Assembly: GCA_020633195.1 (NCBI GenBank)
Contig: JACKEC010000016.1
Location: 310,001-374,000 of the forward strand
Reading direction: 5' to 3'
DNA length: 64,000 bases
DNA from: Sandaracinaceae bacterium
Lineage (GTDB): Bacteria > Myxococcota_A > Polyangia > Polyangiales > Sandaracinaceae
Positions 8,470 to 18,241 of the stretch are shown here, piece after piece; within the stretch, counting starts at the first letter, position 1, and every line of letters starts with the position of its first letter. The position numbers and the translations under genes are program-made. The notes beneath the pieces were generated by a model that did no database searches, was not told where the DNA came from, and saw only the letters and a program-made list of their open reading frames with translations.

Positions 8470-9035
8470 GGCGACTCCCACACGGCGGCCAGCTCCGCGC
8501 CGATGCGACGCCACGGGTTCGAGGTCGCGTCGCCGCGCGTGTCGCCGCTCGCGCCGAGGGCGAGGGCCCCGAGCACGCGCTCCGGGCTCTCGCCGGGCCC
8601 GCAGCGCTCCACCCAGCGGTGGAGGCGCGCGTCCGCGCTGGCCGCGGCCTCGAGCTCGGCGGCTCGGGCGCCCGGGTCGCAGGGCTCGGCGAATCGACGC
8701 AGCGTCGCCTTGAGGTCGGGGTGCACCCGAAAGCCGCGCCGGACCGGCGGCGCGTGCGCGGCCCACTTGCGCCCCACCGGGAGGGGCAACGCCGGCGCGA
8801 GGATCGCGCGCGCGCGGGCGGGGAGCTCCGCGCTCTCGTCGATCGCGCGGAGGCCGCCGGCGAGGCGTCGCACCTCCGCCCGTCGGGCGTCCGCGTCGAG
8901 CGCCTCGAGCCGCGACGCGCGGGCCTCGAGCGCGCGGGAGAGGCCCGCCGCGAGCCCCGGCCGCGCCTGCGCGGCGCCGCGATCGTCGGCGGCGGTCGCG
9001 GCGAGCAGCATCCCGTCGAGGAACCCGGGCGTCAT
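8457..9035 (-). CDS. Hypothetical protein, SctK-like position
   Basis: The product is 192 aa, Ala/Arg-rich, helical and soluble, without a signal peptide. It overlaps the start of the sctL-like gene. In type III clusters the gene just before sctL is usually sctK, a poorly conserved sorting-platform protein of about 200 residues; size, order and overlap fit, but the sequence itself gives no firm match. ATG at 9035 is the first start in frame. No other member of a sorting platform is adjacent on this side. Confidence 0.45.
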   Translation of the reverse strand: MTPGFLDGMLLAATAADDRGAAQARPGLAAGLSRALEARASRLEALDADARRAEVRRLAGGLRAIDESAELPARARAILAPALPLPVGRKWAAHAPPVRRGFRVHPDLKATLRRFAEPCDPGARAAELEAAASADARLHRWVERCGPGESPERVLGALALGASGDTRGDATSNPWRRIGAELAAVWESPWRR

Positions 9036-9071
9036 CGCGACAGGGATAGCACGCTCACGCCGTCGGCGGCG

Positions 9072-9989
9072 TTAGCGACGGCGTCGGATCCGGAGCGCGC
9101 CGAGCAGCCCCAGCGCGACGAGGCCGACGAGCGGGCTCGCGCCGCCGGAGCCCGGCGCCGTGGCGCTGCACAGACCGTAAAAGAAGTTGCCCTGGACCGG
9201 GTCGAGGCACTCCTCCTGGCCGTCGCGGAGGTCGGAGAAGTCGAGGTTGCCGACCCCGTCGACGGCGGCGACGCGGACGCAGATCGGCGAGCCCGCCTCG
9301 TCGGGCGGCAGCACGAACGCCATCGTGATCTGCTCGCCCGCGTAATTGCGGACGCGATCCCGGAGGATCGGCGCGTCGACGTCGGCCCCGCGGGTCTGGA
9401 AGAGGAGGTACTCGATCGACCCGGGCGGCCCCGAGTCCGTCGCGGGGCGGAAGAAGACGCCCACCCGATAGCCGCCGTCGGGCGCGTCGCAGCGCGGCTC
9501 GATCGGGTCGGTTCGGATCTCGTCGATCTCGCCGAGGACGGGCGGCAGATCGTCCGAGCTCGAGCCGGTGCAGAACGAGAACGTGAGGTCGTCGTCGCGT
9601 CCGCGCGCGATGCCGGTGTAGGTCGCGGCGGTCTCCCAGCCCGCGTCCGGGAAGTAGACGAGCTCGTCCCCGAGGACCTGGACGCGACCGGGCACGAACT
9701 CCGCGGTGTCGTCGCAGGCGAAGAAGTCGCACGCGCTCCGGGTGCAGCGCCGCACCTCGAGCAGCCGCGTGGGATCGCCGCCGGGGCCCGTGGGCCCGAA
9801 GTAGCCGGGCGTGTAGCGGATCCGCAGGGGCGCGTCGATGGAGACGGACGGCGCCCGATCGGCCGGGAAGGTCTCCTGGGGTCGCTGCAGCGGCAGGTCG
9901 TCGCAGGTGTCGACGCCCGCGTCCTGCGCGAAGGCCACGCTCGATACCGACACGACGGCAGCGAGGAGCGCGGCGAGGGGACGGGTCAC
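9072..9989 (-). CDS. Secreted protein with MYXO-CTERM-like C-terminus
   Basis: The product is 305 aa with a signal peptide (cut near VAFAQ, about residue 22) and a cysteine-rich beta-type body with Ig/fibronectin-like strands. The C-terminal tail is a Cys, a Gly/Ser stretch, a hydrophobic helix (LVGLVALGLLGAL) and then RIRRRR at the very end. This tripartite tail matches the MYXO-CTERM sorting signal of myxobacteria, in which the Cys is thought to be the processing point for surface attachment. The body itself is of unknown function. Confidence 0.72.
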   Translation of the reverse strand: MTRPLAALLAAVVSVSSVAFAQDAGVDTCDDLPLQRPQETFPADRAPSVSIDAPLRIRYTPGYFGPTGPGGDPTRLLEVRRCTRSACDFFACDDTAEFVPGRVQVLGDELVYFPDAGWETAATYTGIARGRDDDLTFSFCTGSSSDDLPPVLGEIDEIRTDPIEPRCDAPDGGYRVGVFFRPATDSGPPGSIEYLLFQTRGADVDAPILRDRVRNYAGEQITMAFVLPPDEAGSPICVRVAAVDGVGNLDFSDLRDGQEECLDPVQGNFFYGLCSATAPGSGGASPLVGLVALGLLGALRIRRRR

Positions 9990-10035
9990 GCGCAGAGGAT
10001 AGCAGCGGGGGCGGCGAGCCGCCCCCGCGCTCGGA

Positions 10036-11508
10036 TCATTCGCAGAGGCCGCTGGTCGTGTTGCAGGTCCGACCCATGCCGCAGTCGGCCGCGGAGCACG
10101 CGGGGACGCAGGCGCCGCCGGTGCAGTCGTAGCCGGGGCGGCAGTCGGTCGGGGCCGTGCACGCGTCCACGCAGACGCCGAGCTCGGGATCGCCGGCGCC
10201 GTCGTCCACGCAGGTGCTCCCCATCGCGCACGCGGGCTCCATCCCGGTGCCCGTGAGCCGGCAGCCCGGGAAGGTGCAGGTGCCCGCCGGCCAACCGCTG
10301 GCCGGCTCGCTCAGGCAGAGCCCGCCGGGGCAGTCGCCCGCGTTGCTGCAGGGCTCGCCGAGGTTGGCCGCGTCGAAGCCCTCCGTGCACAGGCCCGTGC
10401 CCGGGTTGCAGGTGAAGCCCATGTTGCCGCACACGGTGGAGTCGTCGCAGCCGGGGAGGCAGGCGGTCGCGCTCGACGGGTCGCTCGAGTCGACCGGCGC
10501 GCAGTCGTAGCCGTCGCGGCAGTCCGAGGCCCCGGTGCAGCCCAGGACGCAGATCGCGTCGCCGTCGGAGTCCGCCATGCAGACCCCGCCGTCGGGGCAG
10601 CCGCTGCCGTCGGTCAGGTCACAGCCGACCGCGACGCAGTAGCTGTCCGGCCAGCCGGTCATGCCCTCGCTGAGGCACGCGCCGCCGGTGCAGGAGCCGC
10701 GACCCGCCGAGCAGACCTGGCCGAGGTTGGCCGGGACGAACGAGGGACCGCAGTAGCCGCCGTTCGGGCTGTCGGTGCAGCTCTGCCCGTCGCGGGTGCA
10801 GTCCGTGTCGGCCTCGCACGCCAGGAGACAGATGCCGCCGCGGCGCCCGGTCGAGACGCAGGTGCCGTTGTCGGGGCAGCCATCGCCGGTGGTGGGATCG
10901 CAGCCGAAGGAGCCGCAGGCGCCGCCGGGGATCCCGGTGAAGCGCTCCGAGAAGCAGGTCGTGCCGGGCGGACACTCGGTCTCGTCGGTGCACGCGTCGC
11001 CGAGGTGCGCGTCCGGGTTGGCGCAGGCGCCCTCGCCGTAGAAGCCGCCGGTGGTGTCACAGACGAGGCCCGTCGCGCACTCCGCGTCGGTGTCGCAGCC
11101 CGGCAGGCACACGCCGAGCATGTCGGCGCAGCCGTAGCCGTCGCGCGGGCAGAAGTCGCCGTCGGCGGCGTCGAAGTCGCAGCCGCCGTAGCACGTCGCG
11201 CCCGCCATCGACTCGAGGCACACCCCGCCCTCCGGGCAGGGCTGGTCCTCGGCGCACACGCCGGTGCAGTAGCCGCCCGGGTACTCCGCGTCGCAGTACG
11301 CGTCGGTACCGTCGCAGTCCATGTCCTCCCGGCACGCCGCCCCGACGTTCGAGGGCGGGACCCCTGCGTCTCCGCCGGAGGGGCCTGCGTCCGCGAACGC
11401 CGCGTCGAAGGTGATGGCGGCGTCAGTGCCTCCATCGTGGCTCTCACCGCAACCGGCCGCCATTCCGATTGCCGCGATCACCAGACCAAAGGGTCCGATT
11501 CTGTACAT
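10036..11508 (-). CDS. Cysteine-rich lipoprotein with repeated DxDC modules
   Basis: The product is 490 aa from ATG at 11508, which has AGGAGA a few bases upstream. The lipobox is MAAGC (Cys about 19), followed by a Gly/Asp/Ala spacer (TDAAITFDAAFADAG) and then about ten disulfide-type modules with regularly spaced cysteines, each beginning like CxxDxDCxxG and ending in a CxxGC-like pair. Such repeats are frequent in myxobacterial surface lipoproteins and probably form a rigid, disulfide-linked rod. No catalytic motif is visible. Longer upstream starts in frame were rejected because that region reads as gene 11692-13017 on the other strand. Confidence 0.82.
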   Translation of the reverse strand: MYRIGPFGLVIAAIGMAAGCGESHDGGTDAAITFDAAFADAGPSGGDAGVPPSNVGAACREDMDCDGTDAYCDAEYPGGYCTGVCAEDQPCPEGGVCLESMAGATCYGGCDFDAADGDFCPRDGYGCADMLGVCLPGCDTDAECATGLVCDTTGGFYGEGACANPDAHLGDACTDETECPPGTTCFSERFTGIPGGACGSFGCDPTTGDGCPDNGTCVSTGRRGGICLLACEADTDCTRDGQSCTDSPNGGYCGPSFVPANLGQVCSAGRGSCTGGACLSEGMTGWPDSYCVAVGCDLTDGSGCPDGGVCMADSDGDAICVLGCTGASDCRDGYDCAPVDSSDPSSATACLPGCDDSTVCGNMGFTCNPGTGLCTEGFDAANLGEPCSNAGDCPGGLCLSEPASGWPAGTCTFPGCRLTGTGMEPACAMGSTCVDDGAGDPELGVCVDACTAPTDCRPGYDCTGGACVPACSAADCGMGRTCNTTSGLCE

Positions 11509-11655
11509 ATCGCTCTCCTGTCCGACCGGTGCGCGAGCGCGCGAGGCCCCGTTACCCGCTCGCCCGGCCGGACTGACCAAGGTTCGGGGCGGCGAAACCC
11601 TTGCAGAAGGACCCGGCACCGGCAACCAGCCAAGTGCGCTCTCGTGGGGTGCGCG

Positions 11656-11683
11656 TTGACGCGGGTTCGGCCTACGGGATATT
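11656..11683 (+). promoter_or_regulatory. Promoter of the PP2C-cNMP gene
   Basis: TTGACG (11656-11661) and GATATT (11678-11683) are separated by 16 bases. The ATG lies only 8 bases after the -10 box, so the transcript would start at or next to the start codon and leave no room for a ribosome site. None is visible. Confidence 0.6.
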
Positions 11684-11691
11684 GAACGCCC

Positions 11692-13017
11692 ATGTCCGCG
11701 CCCGACGGTGTCGACGTCGCTCCTCCGCCCGCCGCGGTCCAGTTCTGGCCCGTGACGGATGTGGGGCGCGTCCGCGACCACAACGAGGACTCGTTCCTCG
11801 TCGACAAGAAGCTCAACCTGTTCATCGTCGCGGACGGAATGGGGGGACACGCCGCCGGCGAGGTCGCCTCCCAGGTCGCGTCCCACACGGTGCGCGAGGT
11901 CCTCAAGGGCTCCTCCGACATGTTCCACCAGTTCGAGGCGGGGCACGGGGGGATCGGTCGACAAGATCTGTTGCGGCTGCTCGAGTCGGCGGTCCAGCAG
12001 GCCTGCTCCCAGGTCTACAACGAGGGCCAGGAGGACGAGTCGAAGCGCGGGATGGGGACGACCATCGACGCGCTCCTCTTGATCGGCTCGCGCGGCTTCA
12101 TCGCGCACGTCGGTGACTCGCGCGTCTACCTCTACCGGCAGGGCGCGGTTCACCAGCTCACCGAGGATCACTCGCTCATCAACGAGCTGCTCAAGCGCGG
12201 CCGCCTGAGCCGCGAGCAGATCGAGAAGCTCCAGTACAAGAACGCGGTCACCCGCGCGGTCGGCGTCTACGAGTCGGTCGAGGTCGACACGCTCGACTTC
12301 GACGTGCTCAAGGGCGATCGCTTCCTGCTCTGCTCCGACGGGCTCAGCGGCTACGTCGAGGAGGTCGAGCTCGCGCGGCTCTTCGCCGAGACGCCCGAGG
12401 ACGCGCTCGCGCAGCGGCTGATCGATCTGGCCAACGAGCGCGGCGGCAAGGACAACATCACCGCGGTCGTGGTGAAGGTCCCCGACGCCGAGAGCGGCGT
12501 CGATCGCCTCGCGCGCGAGGTGAACCTCAAGATGGAGGTCCTCCACAAGATGCCGCTGTTCCGGCACCTGACCTACCAGGAGCTGGTGCGCGTCCTGAAC
12601 ATCACGGAGGTCCGCTCGGCGGACACCGATCGGATGTTCGTGGAGGAGGGCGACGAGGGCGACGAGCTGTTCATCGTGCTCACGGGGCAGGTCCGCGTAC
12701 ACAGCGGCGACGCGGTGTTCACCCACCTCGGCCCCGGCCAGCACCTCGGCGAGATGGCCCTCGTGGACAAGGCGCCCCGCAGCGCGAGCGTCAGCGCCGA
12801 CGAGCCGAGCAAGCTCCTCGTGATCCGGCGCCGGGACTTCTTCGACATCATCCGCAAGGACCACGCGATCGCCGTGAAGCTCCTCTGGAGCTTCCTCGGG
12901 GTGCTCACCGAGCGCCTGCGGACGACCAACCTCCAGCTCGGCGAGGCCAAGGACAAGAGCCTCGAGGTCGCCACCGAGCTGACCGACGCCCTCCTCACCG
13001 CCCCCGAGTCGGAGTAG
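11692..13017 (+). CDS. PP2C protein phosphatase fused to a cyclic nucleotide-binding domain
   Basis: The product is 441 aa. Residues 18-264 are a complete PP2C/Stp1-type Ser/Thr phosphatase with metal-binding motifs ADGMGGH (47-53), GDSR (141-144), SDG (215-217) and KDN (253-255). Residues about 285-405 are a cyclic nucleotide-binding domain whose phosphate cassette GEMALVDKAPRSAS (353-366) keeps the Glu and Arg needed for ligand binding. The protein probably reverses Ser/Thr kinase signals under control of a cyclic nucleotide. It has no signal peptide or membrane helix. The FecR-like lipoprotein gene follows after 2 bases, so the two form an operon. Confidence 0.92.
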   Translation: MSAPDGVDVAPPPAAVQFWPVTDVGRVRDHNEDSFLVDKKLNLFIVADGMGGHAAGEVASQVASHTVREVLKGSSDMFHQFEAGHGGIGRQDLLRLLESAVQQACSQVYNEGQEDESKRGMGTTIDALLLIGSRGFIAHVGDSRVYLYRQGAVHQLTEDHSLINELLKRGRLSREQIEKLQYKNAVTRAVGVYESVEVDTLDFDVLKGDRFLLCSDGLSGYVEEVELARLFAETPEDALAQRLIDLANERGGKDNITAVVVKVPDAESGVDRLAREVNLKMEVLHKMPLFRHLTYQELVRVLNITEVRSADTDRMFVEEGDEGDELFIVLTGQVRVHSGDAVFTHLGPGQHLGEMALVDKAPRSASVSADEPSKLLVIRRRDFFDIIRKDHAIAVKLLWSFLGVLTERLRTTNLQLGEAKDKSLEVATELTDALLTAPESE

Positions 13018-13019
13018 CC

Positions 13020-14039
13020 GTGCGCCGCACGCGCGTGGCTCCGCTCCTCGCGCTCGCCCTGCTCGCTGGCTGTGGTGAGGACCCCGTCCCGACGCCGCCG
13101 CCCGAGCCGCCGCCGCCTGAAGAGGTCGACGAGGGGCACGCGGCGCGGCCCCCGGACCCGCCGCCGGGGACGCTGGTCCGGCTCACCGGCACGGTGACAG
13201 TCGGCGGCGCCGAGGCGACTGCGTCGATGGAGCTCGAGGCCGAGACGCCGATCGACGTGCCCGACGCGGGGCAGGCGGTGGTCCAGCTCCGCGACGGCGG
13301 CCGCATCGAGCTCGACGGCCCGGCGCGCGCCATCTTGCTCGAGGACGGCGCGGCGCAGGCGATCCTCGTGCGGGGTCGTCTCTACGCCGCGCAGCCCCCG
13401 GCGGGCAACGCGCCGCGGCCCCCGTTGCGGATCGCGTCGCCGACGGCGACGGTCGAGATCGGGCAGTCCGGTGAGATCTACCTGGCCGCGTTCCCCTGGG
13501 GAGGCAGCTGGGTGGCCGTGCTCGAGGGCGCGGCGGCGGTCTCCGTGGGCGAGGCGGACACGCGGCGTCGGCTCCGCGACGTGGAGCTCGACGCGGGCCG
13601 CGCGGTGGCCGTCCCGGATCGGATCGCGGAGCCGACCGAGGGGCCGAGCCGACTCGCGGCGGCGCGCGAGGCCGCGGCGGCGCTCGCCGCGATCGAGACG
13701 CCGGCCGTCGAGGAGTCCGCCGAGCACGCGGTGCTCGCCACCGAGGCTGACCGCCTCGACCAGGCGCTGCGCTGGCTCGAGACGGAAGCGGGGCGCGGTC
13801 GGGACCTCACCAACCAGCACCGCGACGCGGTCCGGCAGGGTCAGCAGGAGGAGGCGACGCGCCTCCAGCGCGAGCTCGTCGCGCACTCGCAGGCGCTGTA
13901 TCGGCTCCGCCGCCTCGCCACCGCTCGGTGGGAGCGGCTGCGGGCGAGGCAGCTCCGGCTCGTCGAGCTCGGGCGCGCGCCGACCGAGGATCCTGTCGCC
14001 GCGCGGCAGGACCGGGTGGACGGGCTGCTCGGTCAGTGA
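13020..14039 (+). CDS. FecR-domain lipoprotein
   Basis: The product is 339 aa from GTG, 2 bases after the phosphatase stop. The lipobox is LLAGC (Cys about 18), followed by a Pro/Glu spacer. A beta-rich FecR-like domain at about 50-200 shows the typical series: a threshold-like TVTVGG start, an LRDGGRIEL strand and a TPTATVEIG-type strand. A long Glu/Arg coiled-coil tail at about 215-330 follows. FecR domains normally sense periplasmic signals, but no sigma/anti-sigma partner is beside it. Pairing with a phosphatase instead suggests an envelope sensor whose output is protein phosphorylation; that is inference. Confidence 0.75.
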   Translation: MRRTRVAPLLALALLAGCGEDPVPTPPPEPPPPEEVDEGHAARPPDPPPGTLVRLTGTVTVGGAEATASMELEAETPIDVPDAGQAVVQLRDGGRIELDGPARAILLEDGAAQAILVRGRLYAAQPPAGNAPRPPLRIASPTATVEIGQSGEIYLAAFPWGGSWVAVLEGAAAVSVGEADTRRRLRDVELDAGRAVAVPDRIAEPTEGPSRLAAAREAAAALAAIETPAVEESAEHAVLATEADRLDQALRWLETEAGRGRDLTNQHRDAVRQGQQEEATRLQRELVAHSQALYRLRRLATARWERLRARQLRLVELGRAPTEDPVAARQDRVDGLLGQ

Positions 14040-14083
14040 GCGAAATCCGAGAGGTCACGCGCCTTTCGCTCGGCTCGCGTCGC

Positions 14084-14113
14084 TTGACGCGCGATCGACT
14101 GGGCTCGTATTCT
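14084..14113 (+). promoter_or_regulatory. Promoter of the outer-membrane protein gene
   Basis: TTGACG (14084-14089) and TATTCT (14108-14113) are 18 bases apart, with ATG starting 9 bases after the -10 box. As with the phosphatase gene, this predicts a transcript with almost no leader. Confidence 0.5.
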
Positions 14114-14122
14114 CGCCCCGCG

Positions 14123-15574
14123 ATGCGATGGCTTTCGCTCGCCCTCGCGGGCGCTCTCTGGTTCCCGTGCGTGGCCTCGGCGCAGGAGGACGGAGACCTG
14201 CGTCTGATGCAGGAGCCGCACTCCTACGTGGACGTCGCGGACGCCTTCGACGACGACGATCCGTTCGATCTCAACGTCCGGCTCGGGTTCCGGCACGAGT
14301 ACACGTACGGCAACATCCAGCGCGAGGGCGGCTCGATGAGCCTGCCGGGCGATCCGAACCGCGGCGCCCAGAACTGGGTCGACGTCGCCCACTTCACGCA
14401 CAGCCGGAACATCCTCGACCTCGGCCTCGACGTCGGGATCTTCCGCGACCTGGCGATCTTCGGTCGACTGCCGATCATCCTCAGCGACGATCGGCACCTC
14501 GGCGCGGTGGCCGGCGCGGCGAACCCCGCGCCCTACCTCCAGGCCGACGCCGATGGTGACGGCGACCCGAGCAACGACCCGCCGCTCTTCTCGGTCCCCT
14601 TCGACTCTCCGACCCGGTCGGGCCTCGACTACATCGAGGCCGGCTTGATGTGGTCGATCTTCAACCAGAACCGCGAGCGCGAGCTGCCGACCTGGTTGTT
14701 GATGGTGTCGGGGCGCTTCAACCTCGGCGATCCGATCATCCCCTGCACCGCGGCCGCCCAGGGCTGCCGCCAGTGGACGGAGAGCAGCGGCGACTGGACC
14801 TACGCGGACGGCGGCGCGGACGCGGGGGAGACGCGCGGCACCAACGCGCTCCACATCGAGACGCGCGCGTCCTGGCGGGCCGGCTACGTCGAGCCCTACG
14901 CGGGCCTCCAGTTCCAGATCGAGTGGGCCGCCAACGCGGAGCGCTTCTACCTCCCCGCCGGCAACATCCGCGGCTTCATCAACGACAAGCCCCCCATCCT
15001 CGGCGAGTTCACCGGCGGCATCGCGATCCACCCCTGGGAGGACCGCTCGAGCTACCAGCGCTTCACCGTCGATCTGCGCTTCATGGGTCGGTACACGTCC
15101 GAGGGCCGCTCCTACTCGCCGCTCTTCGACGCGCTCGGCACCTCGAACAGCCCGTACCTCACGAACCTCAACCTCGAGGGGTCTCCCGACGGAACGACCG
15201 ACCTGAGGCAGGTTCCCTTCACGGGGCTCACCGACACGGCGCCCTTCGCGTCGCTCGGTGGTCGCTTCGGCCTCGAGATGCGCGCGGCCCGCTTCGTCGA
15301 CTTCCAGCTCGGCGCGGCCGTCTGGTACATCGAGCCGCACGTCATCACCTACACCGACGCGTGCAACCCGAATGCAGACCCGAACCCGCCATCCCCAGGG
15401 CCAGACGGAGTGCTCGGCACTGCGGACGATGTACATGACGCCAGAGCAGGCACCTGTCGCCGCGGCATCGTGAACCCGCACCACCGCCCGGCGATCGATC
15501 TGCCGGGCCGGACCTTCCGCCAGAACGAGTCGGTGCAGGTCGAGCTGAGCTTCGCCGTCACCGGCATGTTCTGA
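14123..15574 (+). CDS. Putative outer-membrane barrel protein
   Basis: The product is 483 aa from ATG at 14123 with a signal peptide (cut after CVASAQ, about residue 21). The body has many alternating hydrophobic strands with aromatic residues and ends in a strand closing with Phe (AVTGMF), the usual last-strand signal for BAM-assembled barrels. A short Asp-rich patch (DADGDGDPSNDPP) may bind calcium. No known porin family could be recognised. A hairpin right after the stop separates it from the convergent rpoH gene. Confidence 0.65.
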   Translation: MRWLSLALAGALWFPCVASAQEDGDLRLMQEPHSYVDVADAFDDDDPFDLNVRLGFRHEYTYGNIQREGGSMSLPGDPNRGAQNWVDVAHFTHSRNILDLGLDVGIFRDLAIFGRLPIILSDDRHLGAVAGAANPAPYLQADADGDGDPSNDPPLFSVPFDSPTRSGLDYIEAGLMWSIFNQNRERELPTWLLMVSGRFNLGDPIIPCTAAAQGCRQWTESSGDWTYADGGADAGETRGTNALHIETRASWRAGYVEPYAGLQFQIEWAANAERFYLPAGNIRGFINDKPPILGEFTGGIAIHPWEDRSSYQRFTVDLRFMGRYTSEGRSYSPLFDALGTSNSPYLTNLNLEGSPDGTTDLRQVPFTGLTDTAPFASLGGRFGLEMRAARFVDFQLGAAVWYIEPHVITYTDACNPNADPNPPSPGPDGVLGTADDVHDARAGTCRRGIVNPHHRPAIDLPGRTFRQNESVQVELSFAVTGMF

Positions 15575-15594
15575 GCGGCTGCTGGCGCAGCCGC
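15575..15594. terminator. Hairpin between convergent genes
   Basis: GCGGCTGC-TGGC-GCAGCCGC is an 8-bp GC stem with a 4-base loop, directly after the stop codon of the outer-membrane protein gene and 12 bases before the stop of the convergent rpoH gene. It can serve both strands. There is no T-run, as is common at this GC content. Confidence 0.6.
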
Positions 15595-15606
15595 TAGGGC
15601 GGACGG

Positions 15607-16725
<1,119 letters not shown>

Positions 16726-16771
16726 GCAATGGCCCCCAACCAGCGTCCAGCGCTCGCTATTCTACCCCACG

Positions 16772-18133
16772 ATGCGCTGCCTCCCGCTGGTCCTTTGCGC
16801 GTGCCTGCTGCCTTCGACGGCGCTCGCGAACGGGGCCTACACCCACGTGCACATGTCGCAGCTCGCCGCCGACGGGCTCACGTCGGGCGAGCTCGCCACG
16901 CTGCTCGCGGTCCCCGAGAACCGCGCCGCGCTCGAGGCGGGCTCGATGTTCCCCGACTCCGGCTACGCCGTCGACGATCCCTACGGCGAGCTCGCGCACT
17001 GGGAGCCCTTCCTGGTCCAGCTCGTCGCGCAGCTCCGATCGACGTACGGCGGCGACTACAGCTCGCCCGAGGCGCAGCGCGCGGTGGCCTTCCTGCTCGG
17101 CGTCGCGTCGCACGGGATGGCGGACCAGAGCTACGACACCACGCTCCTCGATCGCGCCTTCGAGGTCGACGGCCCCGAGGACCCGGAGCTGCCCGTCGAC
17201 CAGTACGCCGACTACTTCCTCGTGATCGACGAGGACGTCGTGTTCTCCGTCGAGCCCTGGGCGCCCTACGCCGAGCTCGTGCCGGCGATCGCCGCGGCCG
17301 GGCACACGGTCACCGAGTCGACGCTCCTCAGCGGCGTGAACCGCATGGCCGGCGTCATCGACGTGCAGGGCAACCCGCGCTTCGCCCGCAACCTCTACTG
17401 GGGCGCCTGGGAGCAATACCCCTTCCTCGGTACGCACATCTACGACGTCGAGGCGGTCGGCTCGGTCCCGTGGGTCGCCGAGCTCGTCGCGCGCTACTGG
17501 GCGGTCCTCTGGGATCGCCTCCACGCCACCGACGACGTCGACGCGCAGCTCGTGATCCGGACGGTGCCCGAGGACGGCGGCGTGAACTGGCCTGTCGACC
17601 TCACCGAGTCGGCGGCGTGGGGCCGCCCCGCGATCTGGTTCGGCTACGGCATCGACCGCGACCAGCTCGCCCCGCTGCTCTCGCTGCGGGACGCCACGGG
17701 CGTCGACGTGCCGTTCACCGTGCAGACCGCCTACGGCGGACGGGACCGCAACTTGGTTTTCTTGCGGCCGGACGAGACGCTCGCCTACGACACCGAGTAC
17801 ACGATCGAGATCGGCGCGGGCGCCCAGACCCTCGACGACCGCACGTCCACCGAGCCGTACCTGTTCTCGTTCCGGACGCGCTGCGACGCCGACCACCTCG
17901 GCGACTGCCCCGAGCTCGAGCCGCCGCTCGTCACCGGCGAGATCCCCATGCGCCCCGAGCGCCCGGACGCGGGCGAGGCCCCCGACGCGGGCGTGACCTC
18001 GACCGACGCGGGCGCCGCGGCGCCTCCGGGTGACGACGGCTGCGGCTGCGGCGTGGTCGCGCCTCGGGGTGGGGTCGGCGGGCTCGCGCTCCTGCTCGCG
18101 CTCGGCTGGGCGCGGCGGCGGCGGTCGGCGTAG
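16772..18133 (+). CDS. Zinc-dependent phospholipase C-like protein with MYXO-CTERM-like tail
   Basis: The product is 453 aa from ATG at 16772 with a signal peptide ending near TALAN. The mature N-terminus (NGAYTHVHMSQLAA) and later His/Asp residues (SHGMADQSYD, about residue 112) fit the zinc-dependent phospholipase C fold, where the N-terminal His and internal His/Asp bind metal. An Ig-like domain follows (about 290-375), then a Pro/Asp/Ala linker and the tail CGCG-hydrophobic helix-RRRRS, a MYXO-CTERM-like anchor. It probably acts on phospholipids at the cell surface. A -10-like TATTCT lies 8 bases before the ATG and there is no ribosome site. Confidence 0.72.
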   Translation: MRCLPLVLCACLLPSTALANGAYTHVHMSQLAADGLTSGELATLLAVPENRAALEAGSMFPDSGYAVDDPYGELAHWEPFLVQLVAQLRSTYGGDYSSPEAQRAVAFLLGVASHGMADQSYDTTLLDRAFEVDGPEDPELPVDQYADYFLVIDEDVVFSVEPWAPYAELVPAIAAAGHTVTESTLLSGVNRMAGVIDVQGNPRFARNLYWGAWEQYPFLGTHIYDVEAVGSVPWVAELVARYWAVLWDRLHATDDVDAQLVIRTVPEDGGVNWPVDLTESAAWGRPAIWFGYGIDRDQLAPLLSLRDATGVDVPFTVQTAYGGRDRNLVFLRPDETLAYDTEYTIEIGAGAQTLDDRTSTEPYLFSFRTRCDADHLGDCPELEPPLVTGEIPMRPERPDAGEAPDAGVTSTDAGAAAPPGDDGCGCGVVAPRGGVGGLALLLALGWARRRRSA

Positions 18134-18163
18134 CGACGTGGACGAACCCGCCGAGGAGGCTAC

Positions 18164-18241
18164 ATGACCACCGTGGCGGATCCGAAAGACGTGTTGCGGG
18201 GCGAGCCGGCTCGGGCGCTCGCCCGCGAGGAGCGACGATGA
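18164..18241 (+). CDS. Small 25-aa ORF coupled to the following gene
   Basis: ATG at 18164 is preceded by a strong ribosome site (GAGGAGG, about 4 bases away) and reads 25 residues (start MTTVADPKDVLRGEPA) to a TGA that overlaps the next ATG as ATGA. GC-rich third positions (most codons end in G or C) and the overlap speak for real translation. It is Arg/Glu-rich and soluble. It may be a leader peptide that couples ribosomes into the GTPase-like gene, or simply a short conserved peptide; nothing identifies it by sequence. Confidence 0.45.
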   Translation: MTTVADPKDVLRGEPARALAREERR

